This document shows, piece after piece, positions 31,142 to 42,800 of a DNA stretch of 64,000 nt. Under the pieces are notes generated by a model. The model was given only the letters and a program-made list of their open reading frames with translations, was not told the origin of the DNA and ran no database searches. Source of the stretch: Alloascoidea africana (taxonomy: Eukaryota; Ascomycota; Alloascoideomycetes; Alloascoideales; Alloascoideaceae). Position 1 is the stretch's first letter. Each line of letters begins with the position of its first letter. Location of the stretch: the NCBI GenBank assembly GCA_030581615.1, contig JAKTTT010000012.1, positions 186,001-250,000 of the forward strand. Direction: 5' to 3'. The translations under genes and the position numbers were made by a program.

Positions 31142-32999
31142 CCGTGTTGATAGCGATAGGAGAGAAAAGGGTCCCTGTCCAGCCAAAAAAATACCAGAAA
31201 AGGGAAAAATTGATTCTCAGAGAATTGGCAGCGTCATTTTTTACTAGGGCTGGCTCTTCTGGTGGCATTTTGGTATTGCATCCATGCCCCTTACTGTTAG
31301 GAAGAAGCTGCATTTTTTACACAAACCTGTCTGCGTCGGCCAGAATGAAGGTTTGCGAGGAAATCTGTAGATCTCAATTAATGTCATGTCATCAGGTCAA
31401 AAACCCAATCCCACAAATGTGAAGGGATTTATCCAAAGTCACTACTGCACTTTTTCAGAACTGTACTGAAGGTTTTTACAAGATGATCTGCCATTAATAA
31501 TTGCGTCGTCATGTATCGCGCACTTGGATGCTTCTTGACGCTTGAACCTTTGAGGAGGACTAACGATGAGAACCGGACAAAATTAACTTTGGTTTCTGTG
31601 TTTGTATTGTTTTATTCGGTACTCAACGTTGGGACAGTTTGAACGACATCTAGATCTATTCTCAATAAAGTAATGTTCTCGTGCTACCATATAAGCGATG
31701 CCTTTTTTTGGTTTAATATCCAGTACAGGTAATCCTGGAGTTTCGAACATGTTCCAGCCAAAATTTAAAACTTAATCAGAAATCCTGCAGGTTACAGCTA
31801 ACTTGTCATTAGTTGTTGTTAGGCTTTTGACGTTTCCTATCTTACAAAATCTCCTTTCTGAGTCCATTCAGTGAATGAAATTTAGGAGCAAATTATCGCA
31901 TGGAGTAGTTCAATGGGTGGTCATGACAGAAATGTAGGGACCATCTCGAACAATACAAAACCTTTTGCCAACAAAATATTGCAGCATTAACAAATCAAAA
32001 CCAGCATTTGTTAGCGATTGGAGGGACAGCAATGGTAAAAATGCAAACTGGTTGGTAATGAAAGGCTGTGGAATCATAAAAAAAGCTGATTCACTGTCTG
32101 ACGGATTCGATAGACAAAGTTGAAGGTAAAGTACCAAAAGTTATTGTACAAGATACAGGAGTCGGACACTTACGATCAATGAAATCCAAGTTAGATAGTT
32201 TCGTAGAGAGTTGGGGCCTCTTAATTTAGGGTCCAATATTCGAAATGCCAAACAAACCAGACAAATGAAATTTCTTCGATTTTCATACTTTCGGTTTATC
32301 ATGTTCTGTTGATCTTCGTTTTCTAATGAGAAAGACTTGTAGATTTGTCCAAATAGTCTTTGTTATTTACAAGGTCAACCACTAGTGCAGGTGCTTGAGC
32401 ATGCAAAACAAGTCTTGTGCTCTCCTTTCATCACCGCTAACGCCGGCCATGTTGAGATTGAATAATACTCAATCATTTCAAAATAGGTGTACAAGAATAA
32501 TTGATGAGAGATTCAATGAGATAGTGAATTGCTCAAAGTCCATAGATAAACATGTACATAATGTTGGTGTGGTGCTTTATACTCATTTCAATCTTGCAAA
32601 TAACTGAGTCCTCTTCACTATATATTGTCATTTTTCTGGAACTATTGTATGGCTGTGATATGACTTCAAAATAGAATCTAGTTTGTATTATTAAAGTACA
32701 AATAACAGTCTAAACTGAGCTTGGAATCTTCAATAGAAGGGAACAAGTCTTCCTTATATATTTGTATCAACTAAACCTTTCCTTTGTGTTCTAGTCTAGG
32801 AGCTGAGTGATTTTGTAGTCTTTGTATGACTCAAAGTAGCTTGTACATAGCAACTCTATAGCAGGAACTTTTTTATCAAGAATGAAACGCTTACAATATA
32901 GACCATGTTTTGGTGCAAGCAAACGGCATAGACGACGTCCAAACATCAACGGTGACGAGGTGTAACTGAAAACCAAATATGCATACAATACAAATGACC
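31142..32999. other. Long intergenic region
   Basis: About 1.9 kb with no supported gene. Only short frames are present, none with a recognisable motif. Confidence 0.45.
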
Positions 33000-34215
33000 T
33001 CTTTAACAAAATCCTCCTGTCCTATTCCCGTTCATTCAAGGTTGTCGAGAAGATTAATGACAGCACCTTTGAGATGGAAACCAGCCCCCACCAAAAGACA
33101 TCAGATCACAAGAATGGGGTTCTTGAATAATTGTCTCATATCAGATTTGTATCCTAAAGAAACACCTAGAGCCGCACTATGCTTGATTTGCTTGAATACC
33201 TTGAAACGACCAAGGTATACTGGGACAGTCTCGTTAAAGAAGCCATTACCTCTCAGACTCATCGTCATCGTTTTGTACTAGTGCAAAGTCATTCGTTTTG
33301 ATATCTGAATGTCGTCTATGTCTATTTTCTTGCGCCTCCTATACTCTTTAAGACTCTGCAATACTGTCCTTTATTCGTGCGATGATGGTTTCAAACCTTC
33401 CAACCATGACATTGGCTTTCAGAGAGTCCTAATCATTCAAGTCAAAACTAGATAATATAGACAAATCAAACTCGTCATCATCAGTTGTCACAGCTCTAAG
33501 CAATACAACTTGACTATATAAATGAATAGTGATAATACGGTGCCAAAGTCAGTCCAAGATTGCTGGTAAGGGCCGCAGTAGTTGCACTAAGGTTCTAATC
33601 ATATGCCCTTGACCTTCATTAAAGGAACATGTTTAAAAATTATGTAAGGTGACTACCTCGACTACTGGAAGTCACCAGAAGAATACATCTTAAACTATGG
33701 GGACCCACCAGACATGGACCTCCTCCTGAAGGATGACTTGGACTGTGACAACCGAGGAACAGTCTCTCACTTGAGGGTATCTAGAATGTCCCGATGATCC
33801 TCTGGCTAGGATTCCCTTATTAACTCTTCTTTTTCTTTTATTTCCCCGTTTCTATTATAGACCGTCTCTTGTTTTTTCTTACTTTTCTTACTTAGTCTAC
33901 ATCTATATAAACACTAGTTTAGTATTTAGTATTGGAAGTCTTTAGCTATAATTAGGCCTTGTTTTGAATCCTTTCTTAACTCCCAAAGCTTTCTAAAACT
34001 CCACCCGATCGAGGGGTTTACATCTGGTAGCGATTGAGGCCAACCTGAGAAGACCCAATGGACAACCAACACGATCCCGGCCTCAAGAGAGCTCCCCCCA
34101 AAACATTGAACAAATTATAGTTCAAGAGCTGAACCAACCGCTAGCAGGAGGTGCGGTCCTTACCACTCATTCTCTGGAAGAGATTACCAATGCATTGAAG
34201 AAAGCCGCCTAGAAT
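33000..34215 (+). mobile_element. Ty3/gypsy-like relic with LTR and initiator-tRNA primer site
   Basis: A decayed element read on the plus strand. Near 33034-33082 a short frame resembles the GPY/F end of a gypsy integrase (FKVVEKINDSTFEME). An LTR follows and ends at 34022 in TTTACA; its left edge is either 33643 (TGTAAGG, giving TGTAA/TTACA ends) or about 33787. It has a TATATAAA box near 33903. Two bases after the LTR, TGGTAGCG (34025-34032) is the complement of the 3' end of initiator tRNA-Met, the classical primer site. A short gag-like start follows to about 34215. The element is broken and lacks most of its coding region. Internal-type sequence on both sides of one LTR suggests a tandem or recombined insertion. 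Confidence 0.55.
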
Positions 34216-34273
34216 CAATTGTTCTTTCAGAACATAGTGTATGAATCCGTAGTTTTTTAAAACATATCAAAAA

Positions 34274-34355
34274 GGTGTTGTGGCGCAATGGTGAGCGCAT
34301 CGGATTTCGGTTAGGAATCTTCCGAAGGCTGCAGGTTCGAGTCCTGTCAACATCG
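34274..34355 (+). tRNA. tRNA-Arg(TCG) with a 9-nt intron
   Basis: Acceptor GGTGTTG pairs with CAACATC (one G-T). The D stem is GCGC/GCGC, the anticodon stem is TCGGA/TCCGA, and the T arm is GCAGG-TTCGAGT-CCTGT; the discriminator is G. The anticodon loop region is 16 nt. Placing a 9-nt intron after position 37 gives the loop TTTCGGT and anticodon TCG, leaving a 73-nt mature tRNA. A and B boxes are good, and a GTTTTTT terminator follows. Reading it as a class II tRNA fits worse. The anticodon call depends on the intron placement. Confidence 0.85.
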
Positions 34356-35180
34356 TTTTTTGGTTTTGTTTTTTTGGGCATATCAAGCTCACCTCTAAAA
34401 AATGGAATCTGAAGAAATCAGTTTTATTTTTTATTTAAGAATGTTTAGTGCTTTATGGCCAAACTGCTACTCCATGTTGAGATTGCAATTTCACTAGAGA
34501 TATTAACTGTAGGACACAGTGCGGTAACCAGACTTTTTGGTCTGCGTTAGTGCTTCCTTCCAAGTAGAGATCTACTACGAAGCTAGACAATGCGTGGCAA
34601 CGCGACTAATTCTAACATTACCACTTATGTCACAGAATGGATGGTCCGTCCGATTGCGAGAATTCTACACTATTATAAGGAGTATAATACCAATCGTTGT
34701 AGTAATACAATGGATTCTGGCTTACTAGGGATGAAGTTTGAAATCGCGAAACAATATGTCAACAAGGGAAATTCAGAGGTGAATAGTTCAGAAGATCGAA
34801 TTGAAAAGCTAGTATCATTTACACCGACTAGAACTGTTTCTGATCATGTTTGTTATTTAATACAAACCAGAATCTAATTTGAAGTAATATAACATGGAGG
34901 TCGTGTCCGACACTCTTAAAATATTAAAAAGGATTTGTGGTTATGTTGTGTCGTTTCTCTCGATGGCTAGTTTGAGTAAGATCTAGGTATTTCAGTTGAG
35001 ATACCATCCATCCCAAGAGGCCAAAGAAAAAGATACGAGAGTAAGTGTGTTCCACCTCCACATTATAGTGTTTTCTTCAAAATAAATTCTATTGTGACCT
35101 AAATCGAAACAATGATAGCATAAACCGAGTTTGGTCGCTTTTCTAGAAGGAAAACAGATCTTATATATTCGTACGATGAC
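34356..35180. other. Intergenic region
   Basis: An ATG frame at 34590-34877 (95 codons) is present, but its product has no recognisable feature and I do not call it a gene. Nothing else is supported. Confidence 0.35.
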
Positions 35181-35326
35181 TGTTAGCCTTGGGTGGGTGA
35201 TCTCCTCACTCTCTAGTAGTGAGGGCTAGATAGGTCTATATAAGTAGCCCATCAGTCCCCCCTTATGGGGGAAGAATCAACGATTCTAGTGTTGTTCGTA
35301 GCCTCTCGCCTTCTTGAACCCTTACA
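35181..35326 (+). repeat. Solo LTR, family A, with perfect 5-bp target duplication
   Basis: A 146-bp LTR running TGTTAGCC...CCCTTACA, flanked on both sides by ATGAC (35176-35180 and 35327-35331). A TATATAAG box lies inside. The intact target duplication makes this the best-preserved of the three family-A LTRs in the window. No internal sequence adjoins it. Confidence 0.88.
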
Positions 35327-36405
35327 ATGACGATTACTAGCAGCTATATCTTACCTTTGTGATCCAGATGAACCATTGTTCTGTATTCATTTTTAGTCCA
35401 GTAACCTTGAGAATAGGTTGCCTAGAAGGGTAGTATGTTAACAGCTTCTAGGTTTAAGAAAGAAGTTATCTGATCGCAGCAACCATAGAAAAGATTGATA
35501 CTCATCCTAAAGAGCACTGCCGTTTGATTGAAATTCAAGGCAACTTCTGTCTATTTCTATGTGCTTTCTCTGGCATTCAGCTCTACTGGACTATACGCAT
35601 AATGTTCCCAAAATGATAGCAAGATTCAAATTCTGTCTGTGCACGAGTTCCAGTCTAAATTTGGGTTCATTATAACAAGTGCTGGCCAGAATTTGATTGT
35701 ATAACGGCTGTCTTGTGTTTCTCTGTCATTGGCAATTTGTACCAACTATGATTGACATCCCAATCTCCTAAACTTGACAAACAATCCTAAAGAAATAAAG
35801 ATTCCATGAAGTTTATGTTCTTCCTTTGATTTGCTACAATGCTGGAGAAACATGATATCTGAAAATAAGAGAGCATTGCTATAAAAAAAAAACAATTCAG
35901 AACTTAACCTTCAAAATGAGCACCTGTTATTCTCAAAATGTGTTAACACGAGATGCAAGAACTCAAAAGGACTATAACATAAAAAGTGATACACATACAG
36001 ATGCTAGAAGGTAGTAGTTTATCATACTATCTAACTTAAAAAAAAGCATTCTATAAATGTACAGGTTTTTAAAGATAGAGTGTAGCATGAACAAGAATGT
36101 GCAATCTATTCAGAAAGCAAGGAGAATGAATGCTAGAGGTTTCACGAAGCTTCTTTCTTTTTAGTACTACCATGGGGTAACATGAAGAAGTCACAAGATA
36201 GAGAAATCAGAACAAGATCCAATACAAAGGATATGGTTAAACTGACTCCATTCTTACTAACAAAGCTCTGTCATTTTCAAGATATCAGCTCAGTAAATCT
36301 CGTTTGACCTCCCTACAGTAAGATCATGTTGAACCAGCGAAATTATCATTTCAGTGCTTTTTTAAATCTTGATTTCTCTTATCCATTTCCCCATTTTGTT
36401 CATGA
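35327..36405. other. Intergenic region
   Basis: About 1.1 kb of AT-rich DNA leading to the RIT1 stop codon. No gene or repeat is recognised. Confidence 0.45.
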
Positions 36406-38006
36406 TCACAGTAGAATCGAGTTTACCGCATTCATCGTTGCTCTACTTGGATTAACTCTTCGAAACTTTAGTATCTGAACCAACCACTTTCGAATTGAGG
36501 TCTTGGACACTATACTTGTGCTCTGGAAATTCCCATTCGAGATACTAGATTCAGACACAGATTCAGACATTGTTTCTGCATTTCCTAAACTGTGTAGAAC
36601 GTGATTGAAGTATCTACTCAGTAGAACAAGGGAAATTCCAACTGATATATCCATTCCATTTTCACAAAGTATCAGAACTTTCGGATAACAAGTACTTGAA
36701 TCTGGTTTATTTTCATTCTTCTCTTTGAAAAGGGAATTGAGAAGGGGGAACAAGCTTTGTAATTCAAATCGTAATCTTTTCGATCCTCGTTTATCATTAC
36801 TCAGGGGCAATTGGATAAGATTATCTGTGAGATTCTTAAGAGCTGAGACACTCTTAGAGGTTGCTTTCGTGCTGGCCAATATTATGACGTTGTACCCAGA
36901 TTCGGATGAAGTTGTTATTAGATCGGGATTGTACTTTCCAATGCTTATTGAAGTAGGCTTGATATTGGTTACATCTGAAGCAAGAGTTTGTCCTTCAGTG
37001 TTAGTGCCTATTGACGAGTCTAAATATCCAAGTTTCTCAATGAGGGAATACATCTCGTCATCTCCATTTTCGCGATTTGCAGCTATATCCAAATCGGTAA
37101 ATTCTTGTAGGTGATTCCAAAACAAAGCTGGAGATAATCCATGGGACCAAAGCTCATGATCGTCAGCTGCACCTTGAACATATGCATAACCGCTTCTACA
37201 CTCCTGTCCATCTTGAACCATTTTCGAAGCTGAGCAGCAAACTATAGGAGAAAAATCCGCCTCTGCAAAAGGCTTTTCTTCATTCTCGGACATTGGGAGT
37301 AGCATTCCTTGGTATACCCATATTGGACGGAGTGGTTTGGTGAGTTTCTGTTTTAAATCTTCAAGGTCCACTCCTGAAGCGATAAATTCAGAAACCCAAT
37401 GGTCAAGATTTGCCTCAATTTGTGATCTTTCAGAAGGTGAAACAATAGTAGGAGGTGTATATAGCTGTACCCATTTGCCTTCCTCATGGCTGGATTCCAA
37501 CTCTGATTTCCTAGTTGCATAAACAGTTCTATTCAAAACACAGCACCAGATAGGAATTGTTTTCGTCATGGAATCCGGCATTCTTTTCCCCCGTCTTGTG
37601 GAATCAACAATTAGAACTCCACCTTCATTTGCCAAGTATTTCAAAATATGCAGATTTGATCGTCTTGTGCTAAAACTCCATTGACCAGTATGGCCATCTG
37701 TACTTTTGAAATATACTGAATCTGTTTTCTTGGAAGGAGGAATGTACCATTCTCCACACCTTTCATTTGCTTTATAAGAAATTGTGTTAGCTCATGATCA
37801 TGACTCAACGAACCTCTCTATAGGAGATTCAATTTACCTATCAAAGGAAGTTTATATATGGCAGCAACATCTGCTATAAAGTATGAATCTGCGAGTATTG
37901 AATGTAGTCTATTCCAAATGCTTCGCGACTCTTTCCTCAAAGATTTGGATATTTCTGCAAATGAATAATCAGTGATAATCTCATCTTTCGAAATAGCTGG
38001 AGACAT
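36406..38006 (-). CDS. RIT1: tRNA-iMet A64 2'-O-ribosylphosphate transferase
   Basis: Two exons: 38006-37838 and 37769-36406 (1533 nt, 510 residues; Saccharomyces Rit1 is 513). The 68-nt intron has donor GTAAAT, branch box GCTAAC and acceptor TTATAAAG. Splicing restores YKLPLI-ANERCGEWYIPP. The conserved blocks STDGHTGQWSFSTRRSNLH, GGVLIVDSTRRGKRMPDS and KTIPIWC identify Rit1. This enzyme adds 5-phosphoribosyl to the 2'-O of A64 of initiator tRNA-Met, which keeps the initiator out of elongation. The start is the first ATG after an upstream TTG-only extension (38004-38006). It is divergent from the gene at 38185 with a shared 178-bp promoter. The family assignment is firm. Confidence 0.92.
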
Positions 38007-38184
38007 CTCCAACCCAGTGAAAAGATCCCAAAAAAAAGAAAAACGATACCCCAGAATTTTCAAGTGTGTGGAAGTTTCACGTGATCGGAATCCAAGTGTT
38101 GAAAAAACCTGGGTGTGGTCACCGTGAAATTTCGGCTTCTGTTGGATGAATAGAAGCGGAAAGTCGGAGCTTGTTGGTTAAAGA
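38007..38184. promoter_or_regulatory. Divergent promoter with CACGTGAT
   Basis: A 178-bp region between RIT1 and the mitochondrial protein gene. CACGTGAT at 38078-38085 fits a Cbf1-type site and sits roughly midway, where one factor could serve both genes. Confidence 0.4.
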
Positions 38185-39828
38185 ATGATTACAGTCTCGG
38201 GAAGACGAGCTTTAGCTCGATGCAGAGTTCAAATAGTCAAACATTTCCTCAGAAATCATCAAGTTGGAAGTGTTTTGGGGTCACAAGTACTTAATCTCAG
38301 GCACTTGAGTGGAGTATCTAAAGGGAGATTTGCAGGTTCATTGGAGTTCCAAGAACTGTATCCTAATCTAGAGCAATCAGAGATTAGGGAAACATCAGAT
38401 AAAGTTGGCAACGCCGAGTTGGGACTACAGAATATTGAAAAGTCGCTTCTTCCGCCATTGGTGATCGACCACAAGGATAAAGCCGAATGCCATCCACTGG
38501 TCAAGAATCTGTTTAAAGCGATTCTGGCACACGATTTCAAACAGATTTGGAATACATATCATAGGGTTTCGGAAATGGGACCTAGGTTTTTAAAAGAAAG
38601 TCTTTCACATGCGGAGATGACCATGGTTTTGAAAAGCTTGGATCCAAACTGGTGTATGAAAGAAGGGTATAGCAAAGGGGAGACGGAACTGATTCGGGCT
38701 TTGAAATGGACAAAGATGCGGTCTAAGCCGGTTCCAAAAGAGCAACAGCGTCTTATTAACAAAAGACGGACTTTCCAAAAGATGCTGGAAACGGTTATGG
38801 CGGATATCGATACGGTTTATGGATTGGAAGAGGATGATTATGAATACATAATGAGATGTGAGATTATCTTGGGACGATACTTGTCGGTGACGGAATTATG
38901 GGATCGGATGACAAAAGTGCAAAAGATCAAAGTGCAAAATGTAGCAGTGTGGAATCATTACATGTCTGTTGTGTGCGATGCGATTCCGAGAAACTGGAGC
39001 TTTTTCAAGCAGGCATTTGGAGGAGACTTTGCACTGTCGGGCTCTCATGCCATTCGCCAGGAGCATCAAAGACATCCTCTTCAGGTGCTACAGGCAATGG
39101 CAGATTCATCGGTTTCGCCAGACAGGGACACATACGAGCTGGTTGTGCTCGGATTAGGCCACAAGCAGCAGATGGACACACTGAAGGACGTGATTGAGCA
39201 AGTCTGGGGCAAGCTCGAACGAGGAGACACGAGCTTTGAGATTACAGGCGGGCTGGCAGAGTCCAATCCACGGCTCTGGGCTACGGCCTCTACGCTGAAG
39301 GCGATAGTGGATGCGCATTCGGTCAACGGGAGGTTTGCAGAGTCGCTTTACTACGTGGACGCGCTGCAGAAACGGTTCCGGATCGACCTGTCGTCCAGCG
39401 ACACAAACAGCTTCTGGACGTCCGCGCTGCACTGGGAGTGGGAGAACCGGAGGGCCTTCTCGGAGCAGGAGCAGGAGCAGGAGCATGGCGTGTGGGACAT
39501 GATGGTGGAGCAGTACCAGGTCAAGCCGTCGTTCGGGCTTCTCAAGCGCCGCCTTCGCTATCTCGCAAGCACCCCGGGAAGCTTTGTCCAGCTGGAGGAG
39601 CTGCTGGAAGCCGCGGTCGGGCCCGGGCAGGGTAACCGGACGCGGCTTACCCGGCGCCAGCGCGTCGCCTTCGGGCGGCGGTGTCTGGGTGTACTGGAGC
39701 AGCAGCTGACCCGGGCCGGGCTGCACCCGGAGGCCGGGGCGGCGGTCGAGAAATGGCAGCGGGCCGCCCCGGAGCTGCGGGAGCTGCGGGTGCCGCCGGA
39801 GGCAGCGGGTCCGGTCCGCGCCGGGTAA
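38185..39828 (+). CDS. Mitochondrial protein, PPR-like / Aep-type expression factor (tentative)
   Basis: A 547-residue intronless protein with a basic, acid-free N-terminus (MITVSGRRALARCRVQIVKHFLRNH), a good mitochondrial presequence. The body is helical with repeated two-helix units, for example around residues 100-145 (HPLVKNLFKAILAHDFKQIWNTY), 285-330 (PLQVLQAMADSSVSPDRDTYELVVLGL) and 370-410. These look like PPR-type repeats, as in fungal mitochondrial mRNA-specific translation or stability factors such as Aep2/Atp13. The exact orthologue cannot be given; these proteins diverge fast. Base composition shifts strongly: the last ~170 codons are very GC-rich (GEPE/RAAPE-type Ala/Arg/Gly runs), unlike the first part. 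The stop codon overlaps a Reb1-type motif (39821-39828). Confidence 0.6.
   Translation: MITVSGRRALARCRVQIVKHFLRNHQVGSVLGSQVLNLRHLSGVSKGRFAGSLEFQELYPNLEQSEIRETSDKVGNAELGLQNIEKSLLPPLVIDHKDKAECHPLVKNLFKAILAHDFKQIWNTYHRVSEMGPRFLKESLSHAEMTMVLKSLDPNWCMKEGYSKGETELIRALKWTKMRSKPVPKEQQRLINKRRTFQKMLETVMADIDTVYGLEEDDYEYIMRCEIILGRYLSVTELWDRMTKVQKIKVQNVAVWNHYMSVVCDAIPRNWSFFKQAFGGDFALSGSHAIRQEHQRHPLQVLQAMADSSVSPDRDTYELVVLGLGHKQQMDTLKDVIEQVWGKLERGDTSFEITGGLAESNPRLWATASTLKAIVDAHSVNGRFAESLYYVDALQKRFRIDLSSSDTNSFWTSALHWEWENRRAFSEQEQEQEHGVWDMMVEQYQVKPSFGLLKRRLRYLASTPGSFVQLEELLEAAVGPGQGNRTRLTRRQRVAFGRRCLGVLEQQLTRAGLHPEAGAAVEKWQRAAPELRELRVPPEAAGPVRAG
39647..39828. promoter_or_regulatory. Pair of Reb1-type sites near the MRN1 promoter
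   Basis: TTACCCGG (39647-39654, still inside the upstream CDS) and CCGGGTAA (39821-39828, ending in its stop codon) face each other in a GC-rich stretch. The second is 68 bp before the MRN1 start. Reb1 sites can both clear promoter nucleosomes and stop incoming polymerase, which would suit this tight tandem gene pair. Binding is inferred. Confidence 0.4.
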
Positions 39829-39895
39829 CGCTAGATAGTCCGAAATCTATTTTTGTCACCGTGAGTCCTTCTTCCTCTCCTTCTGTTGCGCAAAG

Positions 39896-42800
39896 ATGCC
39901 CACTTCCCAGAATGGCCGCCACCTCCTCCACATGCCACCACCACAGCAGCAGCAGCAACAACAGCAGCAGAGCCAGCAGGGCCAGCAGGGCCAGCAGCGT
40001 CTAGGGCCGCGGTCGCCGTACGAGTACCAGTACTCGCTGTCCGCAGCGCAGTTTCTGCCGTCCCAGCTGGTCGTGGGCTCGCCGTTTCTGTCCTCCTCGA
40101 TGAATAGCCCTCATTTCCAGTCATTTTCCATCCCCCCGACCCCAGTGTCTGCCCAGTGGAGAGGCCCTTCCCAGCTCTCGTTGTCCTACAACTCCTTCGG
40201 AGGCTACTCGTTGCCTCGTGCCACACCGGCCAGGGGCCCTTCGCAGAACGGTTCTGCCACCGCGGCCCCGTTGACCCTCAGTCTGCCTCCTCGTGCTCGA
40301 AGAGAAGCTCCTCACTCAAAGTTGAACGTATCCTCTTCCACATCTTTAGATGAAACTCTTGCCAACGCCAACTCCGTCGGCCCTACTTCGAGACACAACA
40401 GTCGGCCACCCCGAGTCCCTTCCTCTTTATCAACAATGTCTTCTGTTTCGAGCCCCCACATGTCTGATCAAGACACGTATCAGCCCGATTATCGACACTC
40501 GGCGCCTTGGAGCAACCAACAGTCTCCTCCTCAACAGCAGGGTCCAAGTCGTACAGTTTATTTGGGAAATATCCCGGAAGGCACGGCTCCTGGCACCATT
40601 TTGGATCATATCAACACTGGAGCTATCGAAAATATACGTGTCCTCCCTGAAAAAAGATGCGCTTTTATCACTTTTATAAGCCTTCAAAGTGCAATAAGAT
40701 TCTACTCAAACATGACAAATCCAACTGTCTCCCCACTCAGAATCAGAGACAACGAAATTAAGTTTGGCTGGGGGAAGCAATCCACCCTGCATCCTATGGT
40801 TGCAAAGGCAATAGCTGATGAAAAGGCCTCGAGAAATGTTTATCTAGGAAACCTTGCGTTGGAAGATGATGAGGAATATATATCTCAACAGTTGCAAAAG
40901 TTTGGCGAAGTGGAAGCTGTCAAAATCTTGAAAGATAAGGGCATTGGATTTGTCCATTTTTGTTCAATCCAGGCTGCCATAAAAGCGGTCCAGTCTCTTC
41001 CCTTGGATCCAAACTGGGAAACCAAAAAGATTTTCTATGGCAAGGACAGATGTGATGGAGTTTCCGCAAGCTGGGTTCAACAACAGTGTGAGCCGGCTTT
41101 TGAATTTTCGTCTCCTTCTCCCAACTTGAACTCAATTGCTACAAGTCCTGTTGTTCCACCGTTACCCGTTCAAAATTCATCTGTTACTTCTTTACCCGAA
41201 ATAATCAATGTTCCTCCTAATCTTTCAGAGGTTGAATATGTAACTTCTGCACTTGCTCAGCAGTCTGCTGCGGCTGCAGCAGTCGCAACAGCAGCAGGTG
41301 CCGAGAACCTTGGAAACAGAACCGTTTTTCTGGGAAATCTCCACCCAAGTACGTCCATCGAAGATATTTGTAATGTTGTCCGCGGTGGCTTGCTACATCA
41401 TATCCGGTACATTCAGGAAAAGCATATTTGCTTTTTGACGTTTGTCGACCCGGCAGCTGCCGCCCAATTTTTCGCCTCAGGTAATATGCACGGGATAACC
41501 GTAAAGAGTAGGAGGCTGAAAGTCGGATGGGGGAAACACTCGGGCCCCCTGCCTAATGGTATTGCTTTGGCCGTTACTGCCGGTGCAAGCCGGAATGTTT
41601 ACATTGGAATCATTGAGGATGGTGATGGAACCGTTGAGGGAAAAGATATTGCACCTGAAAATGCTATTCCAGATGAATCACAACTGCGGAAAGATTTCTC
41701 TTACTATGGCGAGATAGAACAGATCAACTTCTTCAAAGACGGCGTTTGTGCATTTGTGAACTTTACAAATATCACCTCGGCCATCCGCGTCGTGGAGGAT
41801 TTTAACAACAATTTTGAAAAACTCAGTCCGGAAACTACCGCCATATTCGAGCCTTACAAGCGTTTCAAGATAAATTACGGTAAGGATCGCTGTGGCAACC
41901 CTCCTCGAAGCTTTAATCATCGTTTTAGAAAAGCTCATGAAAAGAACACTGGTGAACTTGAAAAGGACAAAGCGTCGAACCCAGATTTAGCCGAGAATCA
42001 TGAGATTACAGAAGACTCGAGCAGTGGGGTTGTCATTGGTCTGGGAATGGGAATCACTGCAAAGACCTCGATCAAAGACTTGAACGGCTCTTCAATAACC
42101 CAGTTAGAAAAAATGGAAGATGAAAGCCATTCTGACAAGGAAGGCGAAAATGCAAATGAACCAACTGAAACATCCAAGGACACAACAAGCATTAATATAA
42201 GTAAATCAAAATTCAGAAACGATGTACAAGATTCGCCAGTTCAAGCGCCGAAACTGACGACTAATGATGCCCATTTTTCTCCCAATCCCAATCGAGGATC
42301 TTTTAACAATACACGTGGTAAATACAATCATCATCCAAGACATTTTAACTCTTACTCTACTTCGGGATCCCAGGTAATGGCCCAATACCTGGCCCAAACT
42401 CAACATGATAACTTGTTATACGCAGCTACAATTTTTAATTATTCAGACCCTCAAATGCAACCGCAGCAGCAAGGTGAAGAGCCTGATTACTCGGACTTGG
42501 GTAGTGATTATGGACAAGATAATCAATCCGTAAGAGGTCGTCGAGGCGTTAATAATAATAGACGAGGGCGAAGTAGTCGATCATCAACTATCCTTCAACC
42601 CGCAATGGTGCCCGAATATCCTGAGGATTTTAATCAAGAATATGGTGAGTACGATGGATATATGGCTCCTGATGAGGAAATGGATGAGTATGAAGAGTAC
42701 CCATATGATTATGAAGGATATGGCTATGAGGAGTATCCTCGTCAAGCTGGGGATTACATGACTGGAATTCCCATGAATATGAACATGGGAATGGGTATGA

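Noticed and set aside
34590-34877. 95-codon ATG frame between tRNA-Arg and the solo LTR
   Set aside because: No motif, weak composition, and retroelement debris on both sides; not distinguishable from chance.
39154-39726. 190-codon open frame on the minus strand
   Set aside because: It lies antisense in the GC-rich 3' part of the mitochondrial protein gene, where stop codons are rare. It has Pro/Leu/Arg runs and no motif.
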